A stretch of DNA of 64,000 bases from Levilactobacillus enshiensis (GTDB lineage: Bacteria > Bacillota > Bacilli > Lactobacillales > Lactobacillaceae). Positions 26,437 to 35,533 of this stretch are shown piece after piece. Each line of letters begins with the position of its first letter. The first letter of the stretch is position 1. Location of the stretch: the NCBI RefSeq assembly GCF_007115095.1, contig NZ_SULH01000001.1:1-64000 (forward strand), given 5' to 3'. The position numbers and the translations under genes are program-made. The notes beneath the pieces are model-generated. The model did no database searches. It saw only the letters and a list, made by a program, of their open reading frames with translations, and was not told the origin of the DNA.

Positions 26437-27802
26437 TAGCAGTGCCGCCAAGATTACCAAAGTTTATGCGTTACTGCTACTTGGCATCACCGTAATTTTA
26501 AGCAGTGTGATCATTTCCGTTGTCGGGATGAAACAGTTTCAGGTCCAGCGCCACGATGCATTGGGCATCGTCCGCGGGCTAAAACGGAGCTTCATTGCGA
26601 ACCGCAATGATTGGTATTGGTGGCGACTGGGCAGTTGGATGGATACGGACACGACCTTTGTCCGTATCAGTGTGGCCCAACGGGGGAAACGACAGCACTA
26701 CTTGTATTCACCCAATGCCAAGGCTTTTTTGGCGGCTAAGGACCGGCAGGCGGTGACCCAACTGACTGCTAATACGCGCTATGCCGCGAAAATTGGCTTG
26801 TTTTATCACGTCCGCGCGTCGGACCTGTCGACCAATAAGACCGACCCGAGTGTGCGGTATGATATTTGGGTCAAGCTGAATGGGCTTATGGCGTTACTGT
26901 GGTTGTTGATCCGTTTGATCTTACTGATTGCGTTAGCCTTTCTGATAATTGGCACCTGGTTCATTTACCTGTTGGCCCGTAAGTTGAATCAGCCATTAGT
27001 TGAGCTGACGGGCACGACGAAGGTCATCAATGAAGATATTTCGAATAACTATGAGCGGCAATTGCCGGTGCCGGATTCACCTCAGGAAGTCCACGATTTG
27101 ACCGTGGCCTTCAACCAGTTACTGCAATCGTTGCGTGATCAGGAACAGGCGGATCGACGCTTTGTTTCCAATGCATCACATGAGTTGAAGACGCCGATTG
27201 CGACGATTCGGGGGTACGTATCGTTGGTTGATCGGCGTGGGACGGCCCATCCGGAGGTCATTCCGACTGCCTTAAAATACATTGATCAGGAGTCGGAACG
27301 CATGCAACGGCTGGTGGAGAGTCTATTGAAACTTTCACGGGCCAACCAGTTGGAGTTGAAAACGACGGCTGTTGACCTGAGTGTGGTGGTCCAGGCGACC
27401 GCCACGCATTATGGTGAATCTATGGCGCGCGCAATCGTGACGCAGATTCAGCCGCAAGTCACGGCGCAAGCCCATCAGGATAGCGTTGAACAGATTCTGG
27501 TTAGCCTACTGAACAATGCCCAGAAATATTCGCCAGCGGAGGCGCCAATTGTCGTCAGTTTGACAACGAATGACCAAGCCGTTACCCTGGCTGTTGCTGA
27601 CCAGGGAATGGGCGTACCAGATGAGCAAAAGAAATTGATTTTTGGACGCTTTTACCGCGCCAGCAGCGTTCGCAACAGCATCGCTGGCAATGGGTTAGGT
27701 CTAGCCATCGTGCAACAGTTGGTCACACTAAGTCACGGCCAGATTGAGGTGCGGGACAATCAGCCACAGGGAAGTATTTTTGTGGTGACCTTGCCACGGT
27801 AA
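26411..27802 (+). CDS. Sensor histidine kinase (ArlS-like)
   Basis: 463 residues (ATG 26411; ATG 26417 equally possible). TM1 about 17-39, extracytoplasmic sensor region about 40-155, TM2 about 160-188, HAMP about 188-245, HisKA with SHELKTPIATIRGY (His257), then HATPase_c with N-box NNAQKYSP, DQGMGVP and GNGLGLAIV. All kinase motifs are intact. The extracellular loop is Trp/Arg-rich and carries no known sensor domain. Translationally coupled to the response regulator. Confidence 0.93.
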   Translation: MAMKKSIFNSSAAKITKVYALLLLGITVILSSVIISVVGMKQFQVQRHDALGIVRGLKRSFIANRNDWYWWRLGSWMDTDTTFVRISVAQRGKRQHYLYSPNAKAFLAAKDRQAVTQLTANTRYAAKIGLFYHVRASDLSTNKTDPSVRYDIWVKLNGLMALLWLLIRLILLIALAFLIIGTWFIYLLARKLNQPLVELTGTTKVINEDISNNYERQLPVPDSPQEVHDLTVAFNQLLQSLRDQEQADRRFVSNASHELKTPIATIRGYVSLVDRRGTAHPEVIPTALKYIDQESERMQRLVESLLKLSRANQLELKTTAVDLSVVVQATATHYGESMARAIVTQIQPQVTAQAHQDSVEQILVSLLNNAQKYSPAEAPIVVSLTTNDQAVTLAVADQGMGVPDEQKKLIFGRFYRASSVRNSIAGNGLGLAIVQQLVTLSHGQIEVRDNQPQGSIFVVTLPR

Positions 27803-28478
27803 CCGTTTCTGAGAAATTCTCAGTTTGAACTCTTTTAATATAGATAGAATCCCTGCCGATGACTGTGTAGAATTAAGTTCAGTTAATTGGAAAGGGATTT
27901 TATTTTCGTTAACGTGGCGAACAAGCCACTGGTGAGAATGATTATTTAGGGGAATGATCGTTGTCAGCGGTGTGCGGGGCCAAGGGGTAAGCAGAATAGA
28001 AGTAGACATGGTTATCGGGGTAAAGAAAATGAGATTTGGTGCAATCATCATGGGGATGAGCGGTTGTGCCAGTAGTTATTGACAGTAACGATAAAGCGTG
28101 CGGCTTCATTGGTAGACCAAACCTGTTTGGGATTGCAGGCTTGGATGACGAACCACGTCGGGGAAACTGAGTTGGGGAACTCAGTGACGTGACGAAGCGG
28201 CACTTTCAAAACTAGGCCCAGTGTCTTGTACCGGTCGGATGATGGGGGTTATCTCGACGGCGATAGGGAAACTGAGACTAGGCACGTAACGACTAAATTG
28301 ACAAAGGAACACGTTGGGAGCTGAATCTGAGGAGATTTCGGCTCTTTTTGCGTTTCATGATGCCACCTGATCGAGCCATTGTTTGTTCACCGAGAATTCT
28401 AATTGTTTTCGTCAAACAAAGATTGCTTATCGTTTTTCGATATTCTACAATAGCCGCAATTCTTGGGGAGGAATGAAT
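27803..28478. other. Long gene-free, hairpin-rich region; candidate ncRNA
   Basis: A CTGAGAAATTCTCAG palindrome (27809-27823) follows the kinase stop and may end its transcript. No ORF fits the rest. Between 28060 and 28349 there is a strong hairpin (28154-28191: CACGTC/GACGTG outer and ACTGAGTT/AACTCAGT inner arms), a GGGAAACTGAG repeated at 28161 and 28266, and a terminator (28318-28349). A transcript ending at that terminator would encode nothing, hence a small RNA or an untranslated regulatory leader is suspected. Confidence 0.45.
28318..28349 (+). terminator. Terminator without an obvious upstream gene
   Basis: GAGCTGAATC / GATTTCGGCTC hairpin followed by TTTTT, 130 bases before the DUF2975 gene start and more than 500 bases after the kinase stop. 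Confidence 0.75.
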
Positions 28479-29054
28479 ATGACAAAAAAATTAATGAAAG
28501 CAATCAGCGCGTTGAACTCACTGTGTTACGTGACTTACTTAGCCAGTTTCTTCTTGTTTTTAGCCCCGTTAAGTAGCTGGTATCGTGCTTGGCGCGGCCA
28601 AACGGCAACAACGATTCTGCATGGTCAAAATTTCTTATCCGTGACGGCCCATCCAACCGTCTCGGCGGCGGTGGTGGCTAGTTTTCCTAGCTGGGGGTAT
28701 GCCGGTTTGATGACGGTTGGGATTGTACTGATGACAATTGGGGAGTTACGCTTCTTAAAGGCATTTATGAAAATTCTGGACAGCCTGATGACGGGAGATT
28801 ATTTCACAGCAGCAAATGCGGTGGCGTTACGCCAAATGGTCACTGCGCAATTTTGGCAAATTGGGGGAACCTTCTGCTTAGCCGTGGCCAATCAATTGAC
28901 GACGAGTTGGTTAGGTCGGGTTGGCAATGGCACCTTTTCTGCAAACTGGTCAGATCTGGGCAATAGCCTGATTGGGCCATTAATTTTGACGATTATTTAT
29001 GCGTTGTACAGTCGCGCAGTGGGACTGAAAACGGAAAATGATCTGACCGTGTGA
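28479..29054 (+). CDS. DUF2975 family membrane protein
   Basis: 191 residues from the ATG at 28479 with GGGGAGG 7 bases upstream (ATG 28473 is too close to the site). Four hydrophobic segments, with the two central ones connected by a FLKAFMKILDSLMTGDYFTAAN loop typical of DUF2975. Such proteins are regularly paired with a tiny YozG-like helix-turn-helix regulator, as here (29068). Function is not established; a membrane partner of the regulator is likely. Confidence 0.8.
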   Translation: MTKKLMKAISALNSLCYVTYLASFFLFLAPLSSWYRAWRGQTATTILHGQNFLSVTAHPTVSAAVVASFPSWGYAGLMTVGIVLMTIGELRFLKAFMKILDSLMTGDYFTAANAVALRQMVTAQFWQIGGTFCLAVANQLTTSWLGRVGNGTFSANWSDLGNSLIGPLILTIIYALYSRAVGLKTENDLTV

Positions 29055-29067
29055 AGGGGGAATGATC

Positions 29068-29277
29068 ATGATTAAATTGACCCTCAATGTCGTGATGGCC
29101 CAACGCAATATTTCTAGTAATGACCTGGCTGAGCAAGTGGGGATTACGCCGACGAATCTATCAATCTTGAAGACCGGAAAGGCGCGGGCCATTCGGTTTT
29201 CAACGTTAGAGAAGCTGTGTGCAGTGTTGGCCTGTCAACCGGGCGATATTCTCATGTACGTGCCTGATGAAGGTTAA
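29068..29277 (+). CDS. Small XRE/YozG-like HTH regulator
   Basis: 69 residues from ATG 29068 (AAGGGGG site ends 29060; ATG 29062 also in frame). Single helix-turn-helix: NISSNDLAEQVGITPTNLS as DNA-reading helices, then STLEKLCAVLACQPGDIL, the hallmark C-terminal helix of this family. Located 13 bases after the DUF2975 gene in one unit, a conserved pair in Firmicutes. Probably autoregulates the pair. Confidence 0.88.
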   Translation: MIKLTLNVVMAQRNISSNDLAEQVGITPTNLSILKTGKARAIRFSTLEKLCAVLACQPGDILMYVPDEG

Positions 29278-29550
29278 CCGTGTGGGGGGAGTGGTGACGA
29301 CTGTCAGGGCTTCCCTTTTTTAATGTATAAATGCAGAAGAAATGATAATAGTTAATACTTAAACTAGATTCGTTACTGACAATGTTTACATAATTCAGCA
29401 CTTTTCATTTTCTGGTAGTAGTTTTTGAGTATAAAAAGGATTATATTCGCTATATATTATTGGGAAGTGGTGCCTTCAAATGGAAATGAAGACATCGCTT
29501 TTCACGGCTTCTGAAGTTGACGTGCAAAATTTAATGAAGAGGGTTTATTA

Positions 29551-30681
29551 ATGACATGGTCTCATTGGCAGGTGCCACCATTTATTACCAGTGTGTTCTT
29601 CGTTCTGGGCGTGCTGACACTGTACTGGGTCTCCTATAACTGGATTGCGTCGTGGTTTCATGCTAGGCGGATCAACGTTAAGGATGATGATGTGAGTACG
29701 TGGTACGGCATTATTTACATGCTAGTCTTTGTCTTTGGTATTCAAACATTTATCGTCGGGACCAATGATTCCTGGCAGTTTATGAATTTTCAATTGATTG
29801 CGATGATTTTCTGTGCGTACTTTTTAAATATTCACGTCCGCTATTACTTTTTCTTTCCGATTCTGTTTATCTACATGATCTTTAATGGGTCGATGGGATA
29901 TTGGCAGTCGTGGGGACACGCCTTTACCATGATGATTTTCTTTTGGGTTTTAAATGTGATTCGCGTAAAATACCGTAGTCAGCGGATTGCGCCGGCTGTC
30001 TACCTTTTAGTCGGGGTGCCGTTCGGCGGGGTGCTGTGGCTCTGGATGAAGTTGAAGTTTAATTTTTCCTGGGTGACGTTAGGTCAAGAATGGGCCTATT
30101 TGATCATCTTTGAAATTTTGCTCTACGCGTATGTGTCGATGATTACGCATGACAGCGAGATCAAGGTGCGGTTAGCGCGGTTCGCTAGCCACGATGCGTT
30201 GACGAAGACGGAAAATTTTGCCGCCTATACCGATACCATGGACCACTTCTTTGAGGACAGTTCGAAGACGGGGGCACCGCTTTCCATGATGATGTTTGAT
30301 ATTGACCACTTCAAGCATATCAATGACACGTACGGCCACTCGGTGGGGGATGAGGTTTTGCGCAAGGTTGCTGAGACCGTTCAAACGGTAATTACCGCCA
30401 ATGACCCCAATGTTCGTTTCTATCGCACCGGGGGCGAGGAGTTCAACCTGTTATTCCCGGGCTACGATGTGACCAGCACCAACGCCATCGTTGAGCAGAT
30501 CTTTATGGCGGTCAACCACTTAGAGATTCATGCAGGTGGCCAGGTCATCCAAATTTCCATTTCGGTGGGGGTCTCCGCCATTACGGGCAATGACCAGTCG
30601 CCAATGGATTTCTACAATCGGGTCGACAAGAATCTGTATCACTCTAAGCGAAACGGTCGGATGCAGGTGACGGTTGCTTAA
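29551..30681 (+). CDS. Membrane-bound GGDEF diguanylate cyclase
   Basis: 376 residues. About six membrane helices (residues 10-195), then a GGDEF domain (about 213-376) starting SHDALTKTENF. The metal site FDIDHFKHIND (249-259) and active loop GGEEF (294-298) are intact, so synthesis of c-di-GMP from two GTP is expected. The inhibitory I-site RxxD, normally five residues before GGEEF, is not present (DPNV instead), suggesting no product inhibition. No EAL or PilZ protein is found in this window. The ATG is preceded by GAAGAGGG. Likely monocistronic. Confidence 0.9.
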   Translation: MTWSHWQVPPFITSVFFVLGVLTLYWVSYNWIASWFHARRINVKDDDVSTWYGIIYMLVFVFGIQTFIVGTNDSWQFMNFQLIAMIFCAYFLNIHVRYYFFFPILFIYMIFNGSMGYWQSWGHAFTMMIFFWVLNVIRVKYRSQRIAPAVYLLVGVPFGGVLWLWMKLKFNFSWVTLGQEWAYLIIFEILLYAYVSMITHDSEIKVRLARFASHDALTKTENFAAYTDTMDHFFEDSSKTGAPLSMMMFDIDHFKHINDTYGHSVGDEVLRKVAETVQTVITANDPNVRFYRTGGEEFNLLFPGYDVTSTNAIVEQIFMAVNHLEIHAGGQVIQISISVGVSAITGNDQSPMDFYNRVDKNLYHSKRNGRMQVTVA

Positions 30682-30731
30682 CTAAAGATAAAATTCAGGT
30701 CTCATCTCAGTATTGGTAAGCAGTCGTACCG

Positions 30732-30785
30732 TTAAATTAGTCTAAATTGGGCGCACTCCGGCTGCCAGAAATTCCACCTGCTGTG
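30732..30785 (-). repeat. Dispersed 54-bp intergenic repeat, copy 2
   Basis: Gapless match (49/54) to the reverse complement of 13481-13534, located 51 bases after the diguanylate cyclase stop codon. Confidence 0.8.
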
Positions 30786-30907
30786 GTGACTTGAGCATTT
30801 CAGATGGTTGGGCGATAAATGCGCAGCTGGTGTCGAGGAGAATGCCGGCAATAATCGTTGGCAGAAATGAGAATTGTGACCGATCCGCTGATATTTAGGA
30901 ATCGCGA

Positions 30908-30936
30908 TTGTATCTCGGCATGATTTGTGCTAATCT
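30908..30936 (+). promoter_or_regulatory. Promoter of the asnS T-box transcript
   Basis: TTGTAT (30908-30913), 17-base spacer, TAATCT (30931-30936) with an extended TGC before the -10 box. Confidence 0.6.
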
Positions 30937-30954
30937 GACAACAGTTGAATAAAG

Positions 30955-31231
30955 TTAAAAACGATAGGAATGGACAGCGCCGAATCGGTCACGGGTGTTT
31001 AGCGAGCTAAGGAGAGTGAGAGCTTAGTCAACCGCCCGATACGGATAACCCCATTTTTGTTGCCGGCTGAAATCTGGTGTGAGAGTAGGCTGAGCCGTTA
31101 CCGCAACGTTATTGAGCGGTGCGTATGTCATGTACGTTTATTAAAGTTGGTTTTGAATCAAAAACAATTTGGGTGGTACCGCGGAAGACTCTTTCGTCCC
31201 TAGTTTCTAGGGATGGTGAGTCTTTTTTTGT
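30955..31231 (+). promoter_or_regulatory. T-box riboswitch controlling asparaginyl-tRNA synthetase
   Basis: Leader of about 300 bases ahead of asnS containing the T-box core GGGTGGTACCGCGG (31171-31184), immediately followed by the terminator GACTC...TCCCTAG/CTAGGGA...GAGTC and seven T (31187-31229). Uncharged tRNA-Asn should pair through its acceptor end with the T-box bulge and favour the antiterminator. The specifier codon was not proven; an AAC at 31047-31049 in GGATAACCCC is a candidate and fits asparagine. Confidence 0.92.
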
Positions 31232-31250
31232 GGCCACAGAAGGAGAATAA

Positions 31251-32645
31251 ATGATGACAGAAGTTTTAGTTAAAGATCTATTTGGCGCAACACATTTTGC
31301 CGAAAGCGAAGAAGTTGTCTTACACGGTTGGGTAAAGACGGTGCGGGGATCTAAGCGCGTCGGGTTTATCGAATTAAGCGATGGCTCCACAATCAAAAAT
31401 GCGCAGATCGTCATGAAGAGCGACATCGAAAACTATGCAGAATTAACCAAGTTACCTTTGAGCTCCACGATTAAAGTTGTGGGGACGGTGTTGTACACGC
31501 CAGATGCCAAACAACCATTGGAAGTGCACGCCAAGGAAATCGTGTTGGAAGGCTCTTCCGACAATGATTACCCCTTACAAAAGAAGAAGCATTCCTACGA
31601 ATACCTGCGGACGATGGCCCACTTGCGGCCACGGACCAACACGTTCTACGCGGTGTTCCGGATTCGCTCCTTAGCTGCGTTTGCCATTCACCAGTACCTA
31701 CAAGGCCACGGCTTTACCTACGTCAACACGCCAATCATTACTAGTAGTGACAGTGAAGGGGCCGGGGAAATGTTTCGGGTCACGACATTGGACATGAACA
31801 ACTTGCCCAAGACGGAAGACGGTAAGGTCGATGACCACGCCGACTTCTTCAAGAAGGAAACGAACCTGACCGTTAGTGGCCAGTTACCAGTTGAAGCCTT
31901 CGCCTTAGCTTTGCGGGATGTTTACACGTTCGGTCCTACTTTCCGGGCAGAAAACTCTCATACGGCGCGCCATGCCTCAGAGTTCTGGATGATCGAACCC
32001 GAAATGGCTTTCGCTGACCTGCAAGATGTCATCAATGAATCCGAAGGGCTATTGAAGTACGTTGTTAACTACTTGCTTGAAAATGCGAAGGACGAATTGG
32101 ACTTCTTGAACGGGGCTGTCGATGAGGGCTTGTTGGACCGTTTGCACCAAACGACTAACGAAAAGTTCGCCCAAGTTACCTACACGCAAGCCATTGAACA
32201 GTTGGAAAAGGCACCCGTTAAATTCGACGTTCCCGTTTACTGGGGGCTCGACTTACAGGCGGAACATGAACGTTACCTGTGCGAACAGGTCTACAAGCGC
32301 CCAACCTTCTTGACGGATTATCCTAAGGAAATCAAGGCCTTCTACATGCGCGACAACGACGACGGCAAGACCGTTGCTGCTGCTGACTTGTTAGTTCCAC
32401 GGATCGGTGAATTGATCGGTGGCAGTCAACGTGAAGAACGTTACGCTGAAATGGCTGAAAAGATCAAGAACCACAACTTGCCACAAGAAGAATACCAGTG
32501 GTACCTCGACCTGCGGAAGTACGGCGAAACACCGCACTCCGGCTACGGGATCGGGTTCGAACGGTTATTGATGTACGTGACCGGGATGGAAAACATCCGC
32601 GACGTCATCCCTTACCCACGGACACCGGGTAACGCTGAATTCTAA
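31251..32645 (+). CDS. asnS: Asparaginyl-tRNA synthetase
   Basis: 464 residues (ATG 31251; ATG 31254 gives better spacing to AAGGAG at 31240-31245). Class IIb synthetase charging tRNA-Asn in the cytoplasm. OB-fold anticodon-binding domain ([21 protein letters not shown]) followed by the catalytic core with motif 2 ([19 protein letters not shown]) and motif 3 ([15 protein letters not shown]). It groups with AsnRS rather than AspRS by the short N-terminal domain, the absence of a GAD insertion and the Asn-type T-box. Ends in a strong terminator. Confidence 0.95.
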   Translation: MMTEVLVKDLFGATHFAESEEVVLHGWVKTVRGSKRVGFIELSDGSTIKNAQIVMKSDIENYAELTKLPLSSTIKVVGTVLYTPDAKQPLEVHAKEIVLEGSSDNDYPLQKKKHSYEYLRTMAHLRPRTNTFYAVFRIRSLAAFAIHQYLQGHGFTYVNTPIITSSDSEGAGEMFRVTTLDMNNLPKTEDGKVDDHADFFKKETNLTVSGQLPVEAFALALRDVYTFGPTFRAENSHTARHASEFWMIEPEMAFADLQDVINESEGLLKYVVNYLLENAKDELDFLNGAVDEGLLDRLHQTTNEKFAQVTYTQAIEQLEKAPVKFDVPVYWGLDLQAEHERYLCEQVYKRPTFLTDYPKEIKAFYMRDNDDGKTVAAADLLVPRIGELIGGSQREERYAEMAEKIKNHNLPQEEYQWYLDLRKYGETPHSGYGIGFERLLMYVTGMENIRDVIPYPRTPGNAEF

Positions 32646-32657
32646 ACGAGATAATGA

Positions 32658-32693
32658 AAAAGACCGATTTCGCTGGGGAGTCGGTCTTTTTTT
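32658..32693. terminator. Bidirectional terminator between asnS and the Rrf2 gene
   Basis: AAAAAGACCGA / TCGGTCTTTTTTT hairpin with T-runs in both directions between two converging genes. Confidence 0.88.
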
Positions 32694-32694
32694 G

Positions 32695-33123
32695 TTAGGC
32701 CTCTAATCGCTGAAGTAGCGTGACGTCGTTTAAAATATCCTGCAACGTAATCTTAGCCATCTTGGCCTCAGCAGCGGCTTGAATCTCGGCGTAGTAGTTG
32801 GTGAGTACCTTGGGTACGGTCTTGCCCACCGGACATTTCTGCGACGTGTGGGTATCAACGTTAAGCAGAGGAGCCTGGTTAGGCAAGGTGGCGTAGATAT
32901 CACGCAATGTGATGGCATCGGGTTTCCGGGATAAGGCGAGCTGTGTCGGCCCATGGGTAGGTTCGAGGAGGTCGTGACGTTTTAAGTTGGCCATGATCTT
33001 ACGAATTAAACTGGGTGACGTTTCAAGACTACTGGCGATTTCCTGGCTGGTCATTTTTTTACCCTCAAAATAGGCGATGTAAACCAGAACGTGAATGGTG
33101 TCGCTGAATTGTGTGTTAGCCAT
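32695..33123 (-). CDS. Rrf2 family transcriptional regulator
   Basis: 142 residues from ATG 33123 (AGAGGGGA upstream); the longer frame to 33141 adds six residues without benefit. Rrf2 winged helix: SDTIHVLVYIAYFEGKKM, MTSQEIASSLETSPSLIRKI as recognition helices, RDIYATL and C-terminal dimer helix. Only one Cys (Cys97, in QKCPVG) rather than the three of IscR/NsrR, so no classic iron-sulfur cluster; this fits the YwnA/CymR-like, thiol- or ligand-sensing type. Divergent from the NADP-binding oxidoreductase at 33289, its likely target. Confidence 0.88.
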   Translation of the reverse strand: MANTQFSDTIHVLVYIAYFEGKKMTSQEIASSLETSPSLIRKIMANLKRHDLLEPTHGPTQLALSRKPDAITLRDIYATLPNQAPLLNVDTHTSQKCPVGKTVPKVLTNYYAEIQAAAEAKMAKITLQDILNDVTLLQRLEA

Positions 33124-33209
33124 GAGTTCCCCTCTCTTCATATTCTTGTATTATATTCTATAACAGTTTTAGATAAAAAGCATTCAAAAAGATTATATGA
33201 GCTAATAAA

Positions 33210-33238
33210 TTGACAATTAAAACGGAATGTCGTATCTT
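33210..33238 (+). promoter_or_regulatory. Promoter of the oxidoreductase next to Rrf2
   Basis: TTGACA (33210-33215), 17-base spacer, TATCTT (33233-33238), 50 bases ahead of the start codon. Confidence 0.75.
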
Positions 33239-33288
33239 GAAAGTGTACTTAAAAATAATACAAAAAAACAAATCAGGGGGTCTGCATT

Positions 33289-33864
33289 ATGGCAGCAATT
33301 ACAATTTTTGGTAAGGGAAACATGGGTCAAGCAATCGGCGACGTCTTTACACAGGGTGGTAACCAGGTTAGCTTTATCGACTCTAAGGATCCGGTTGAAA
33401 ATTTAGGCGAGATTATTGTTTTGGCTGTACCATACCCAGCCGCAATTAGCATTGTTAAGGCCAACCAAGCCGCTTTAGCTGGCAAGGTCGTTGTGGATAT
33501 CACGAACCCCTTGAACTTTGAAACTTGGGACGAATTAGTGGTCCCAGCTGACAGCTCCGCAACGGCACAGATTGCCGAATTGTTGCCAGAGTCTAAGGTG
33601 CTGAAGGCCTTCAACACGACCTTTGCCGCAACCTTACAGAGTCGTAAGGTCAGTGGGCAAGCACAGACGACCGTGATGGCTGCCGGTGACGATGCCGCTG
33701 CTAAGCAATTGCTCGGCGATGCCTTGACCGATAGCGGCGTGGCATTCGTTGATGCAGGCTCCTTGAAGCGGGCCCACGAACTGGAAAGCTTTGGCTTCTT
33801 ACAAATGACCTTAGCGGCCGGCGAAAAGATTGGCTGGACTGGTGGCTTTGCAGTTCTGAAGTAA
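33289..33864 (+). CDS. NADPH-binding oxidoreductase of the F420-reductase-like family
   Basis: 191 residues. N-terminal Rossmann motif ITIFGKGNMGQAIG, then ILAVPY-type segment (IIVLAVPYPAAISIV), DITNPLNFETWDE and VLKAFNTTFA, all marks of the NADPH:F420 oxidoreductase-like (NAD_binding F420) family. In lactobacilli, which lack F420, members are thought to be NADPH-dependent reductases of flavin or other substrates; the real substrate is unknown. Codon use is strongly biased as in the phosphoketolase gene, so it is probably abundant. AGGGGG upstream, consensus -35 promoter, divergent Rrf2 regulator. Confidence 0.82.
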   Translation: MAAITIFGKGNMGQAIGDVFTQGGNQVSFIDSKDPVENLGEIIVLAVPYPAAISIVKANQAALAGKVVVDITNPLNFETWDELVVPADSSATAQIAELLPESKVLKAFNTTFAATLQSRKVSGQAQTTVMAAGDDAAAKQLLGDALTDSGVAFVDAGSLKRAHELESFGFLQMTLAAGEKIGWTGGFAVLK

Positions 33865-33895
33865 CCGATTGAATTGATCATTAAATGGTGACAGA

Positions 33896-33932
33896 AAGTT
33901 CCAGAATCGAAAGGTGATTCTGGAACTTTTTT
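33896..33932 (+). terminator. Terminator of the oxidoreductase gene
   Basis: AAAGTTCCAGAATC / GATTCTGGAACTTTTTT hairpin. Confidence 0.9.
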
Positions 33933-33979
33933 GGCGTTCATTGTCATATGTAATGGTCGCAGTGAAGCTTGATAGGGTC

Positions 33980-34020
33980 AAAAAAACGCTCAGAACAGTC
34001 CCGGAGGCGTTCTGAGCGTT
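33980..34020 (-). terminator. Terminator of the zinc alcohol dehydrogenase gene
   Basis: AACGCTCAGAAC / GTTCTGAGCGTT hairpin; the A-run on its left gives TTTTTT on the minus strand. Confidence 0.88.
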
Positions 34021-34037
34021 ACTTTGATTAGCGTTAA

Positions 34038-35078
34038 TTAGTCAACCACAATCAGTGACTTGATTGCTTCACGGTTGGTCATGGCTTGGTAAGCGTCATC
34101 GATATCATCGAGGGCAAATTCCTTGGTGAAGACCTTACCAGGGTGAATGTCGCCGTCCAACACAGCCTTCAACAAGACTTGCTTGTCGTAGGTCGTGACG
34201 GAAGCGGGGCCACCAGCAATGATCGTGTTGGTGTAGAAGGAGGTGGTCATGTCCATCTTAGGTTCATGTGGTAGGCCAACCCGGCCGACAATAGCACCTG
34301 GACGGGCAACCTTCATGGCCGTGTCGTTGGACAATTCAGTCCCGACACATTCCAAGACAGCATCGGCACCAGCACCATTGGTCAATTCAAGGACTTTGGC
34401 AACGGCGTCATCGCCCCGTTCAGAGACGATGTCAGTTGCGCCAAATTCGGTAGCGAGTTGTTGGCGATCAGCGTGGCGACTCATGGCAATGATCCGCTTG
34501 GCGCCGCGCATTTGAGCGGCAATGACACCACAGAGACCAACGGCCCCGTCACCGACAACGACGACCGTGTCACCCGTTTTAACGTTAGCAACGCGGGCGG
34601 CGTGGTAACCAGTAGCCATAACGTCGGCAAGGCTCAAGAGAGACTTGAGCATGGCATCGCTGTAGTCGGCTGGCTTGCCAGGAATCTTAACCAAAGCCCA
34701 TTCGCCGTGTTGGAAACGAATGTACTCGGATTGTACGCCGTTACTGAAGTTGTCGGTGTGGTTTTGGCAGACGCCATCAAAGCCGGCAAGACAAGCAGCA
34801 CAGTGACCGCAGCCGTGGGTAAATGGGGCAATAACGAAGTCGCCGGGTTTAACGGTCGTGATGTCGGTCCCGACTTCTTCGACGATTCCGATGGCCTCGT
34901 GACCGGAGTTTTCGGAATGGGCAGCCTTATCTTCTAAGCCGCGGTAAGCCCACAGGTCGGAGCCACAGACACAGGTCCGAACAACGTGAATGATGACGTC
35001 GTCGGGTGCCTGAATCGTTGGTTTATCAATGTTTTCGATTTCAACTTTGCCAGGTTTCATAAAAATAGTGGATTTCAT
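34038..35078 (-). CDS. Zinc-dependent alcohol dehydrogenase
   Basis: 346 residues. MDR family with catalytic zinc ligands visible: Cys in RTCVCGSDLW, His-Glu in SGHEAIGIVEEVG, and the structural-zinc lobe GCGHCAACLAGFDGVC. Rossmann site VVVVGDGAVG. Oxidises or reduces primary/secondary alcohols or polyols with NAD(P)H in the cytoplasm; in a heterofermenter it may regenerate NAD+ from aldehydes. ATG 35078 has GGAGGATATAAA directly upstream. Highly biased codons, monocistronic, ends in a clear terminator. Confidence 0.92.
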   Translation of the reverse strand: MKSTIFMKPGKVEIENIDKPTIQAPDDVIIHVVRTCVCGSDLWAYRGLEDKAAHSENSGHEAIGIVEEVGTDITTVKPGDFVIAPFTHGCGHCAACLAGFDGVCQNHTDNFSNGVQSEYIRFQHGEWALVKIPGKPADYSDAMLKSLLSLADVMATGYHAARVANVKTGDTVVVVGDGAVGLCGVIAAQMRGAKRIIAMSRHADRQQLATEFGATDIVSERGDDAVAKVLELTNGAGADAVLECVGTELSNDTAMKVARPGAIVGRVGLPHEPKMDMTTSFYTNTIIAGGPASVTTYDKQVLLKAVLDGDIHPGKVFTKEFALDDIDDAYQAMTNREAIKSLIVVD

Positions 35079-35370
35079 TTTATATCCTCCTAATTGGTTC
35101 TACAGAAATTTTAAGCGTTTCCAGTTGGCTTGTAAAGAATCCTTACTTTCTATTGCAAAGGGTAACTACCGATTAGTTTAGCCTTATGACGGTACGATGT
35201 CTAATACCTATCTGGTATTGCTGGGTATGCGTATGGGGTATGGATTGGGCTAATGTTCTATTTTAAATTAGTAGTATAACTTTCAGAAAAACTAATTTTA
35301 AATGTATTTAATATTCAAACGTTGTAATAATTATTAGGCATTTTCTATACAAATAGCGATTTTTGTAGGG
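35079..35370. other. AT-rich gene-free stretch
   Basis: No ORF. Several short GGTAT/ATACC elements (35205-35245) and AT-rich sequence; no consensus promoter for the leftward dehydrogenase was identified with confidence. Confidence 0.3.
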
Positions 35371-35461
35371 AGGTAAAGGTTATGTAGTCAAATAGTACAA
35401 GCTTAGTAAAGCGCCACATTTGTGTTAAGCCTTCAGGTAAACTTGGTCTTATCCTATTTCG
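35371..35461 (+). promoter_or_regulatory. Upstream element shared by the two giant phosphatase genes, copy 1
   Basis: Aligns without gaps to 45940-46030. Conserved blocks are GTAAAGGTT-TGTAG, GTACA-G--TTAGT, GGTAAACT and CTATTTCG; first and last blocks are 81 bases apart in both copies. Likely holds promoter and operator; TATCCT (35450-35455) is a possible -10 box. Confidence 0.6.
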
Positions 35462-35533
35462 GTTCGTTTAGGGGAAAGTTCTATAGGGTTATACCAGATA
35501 GGATAATTAATCATGGAGAGGGTTTGAAAAATA

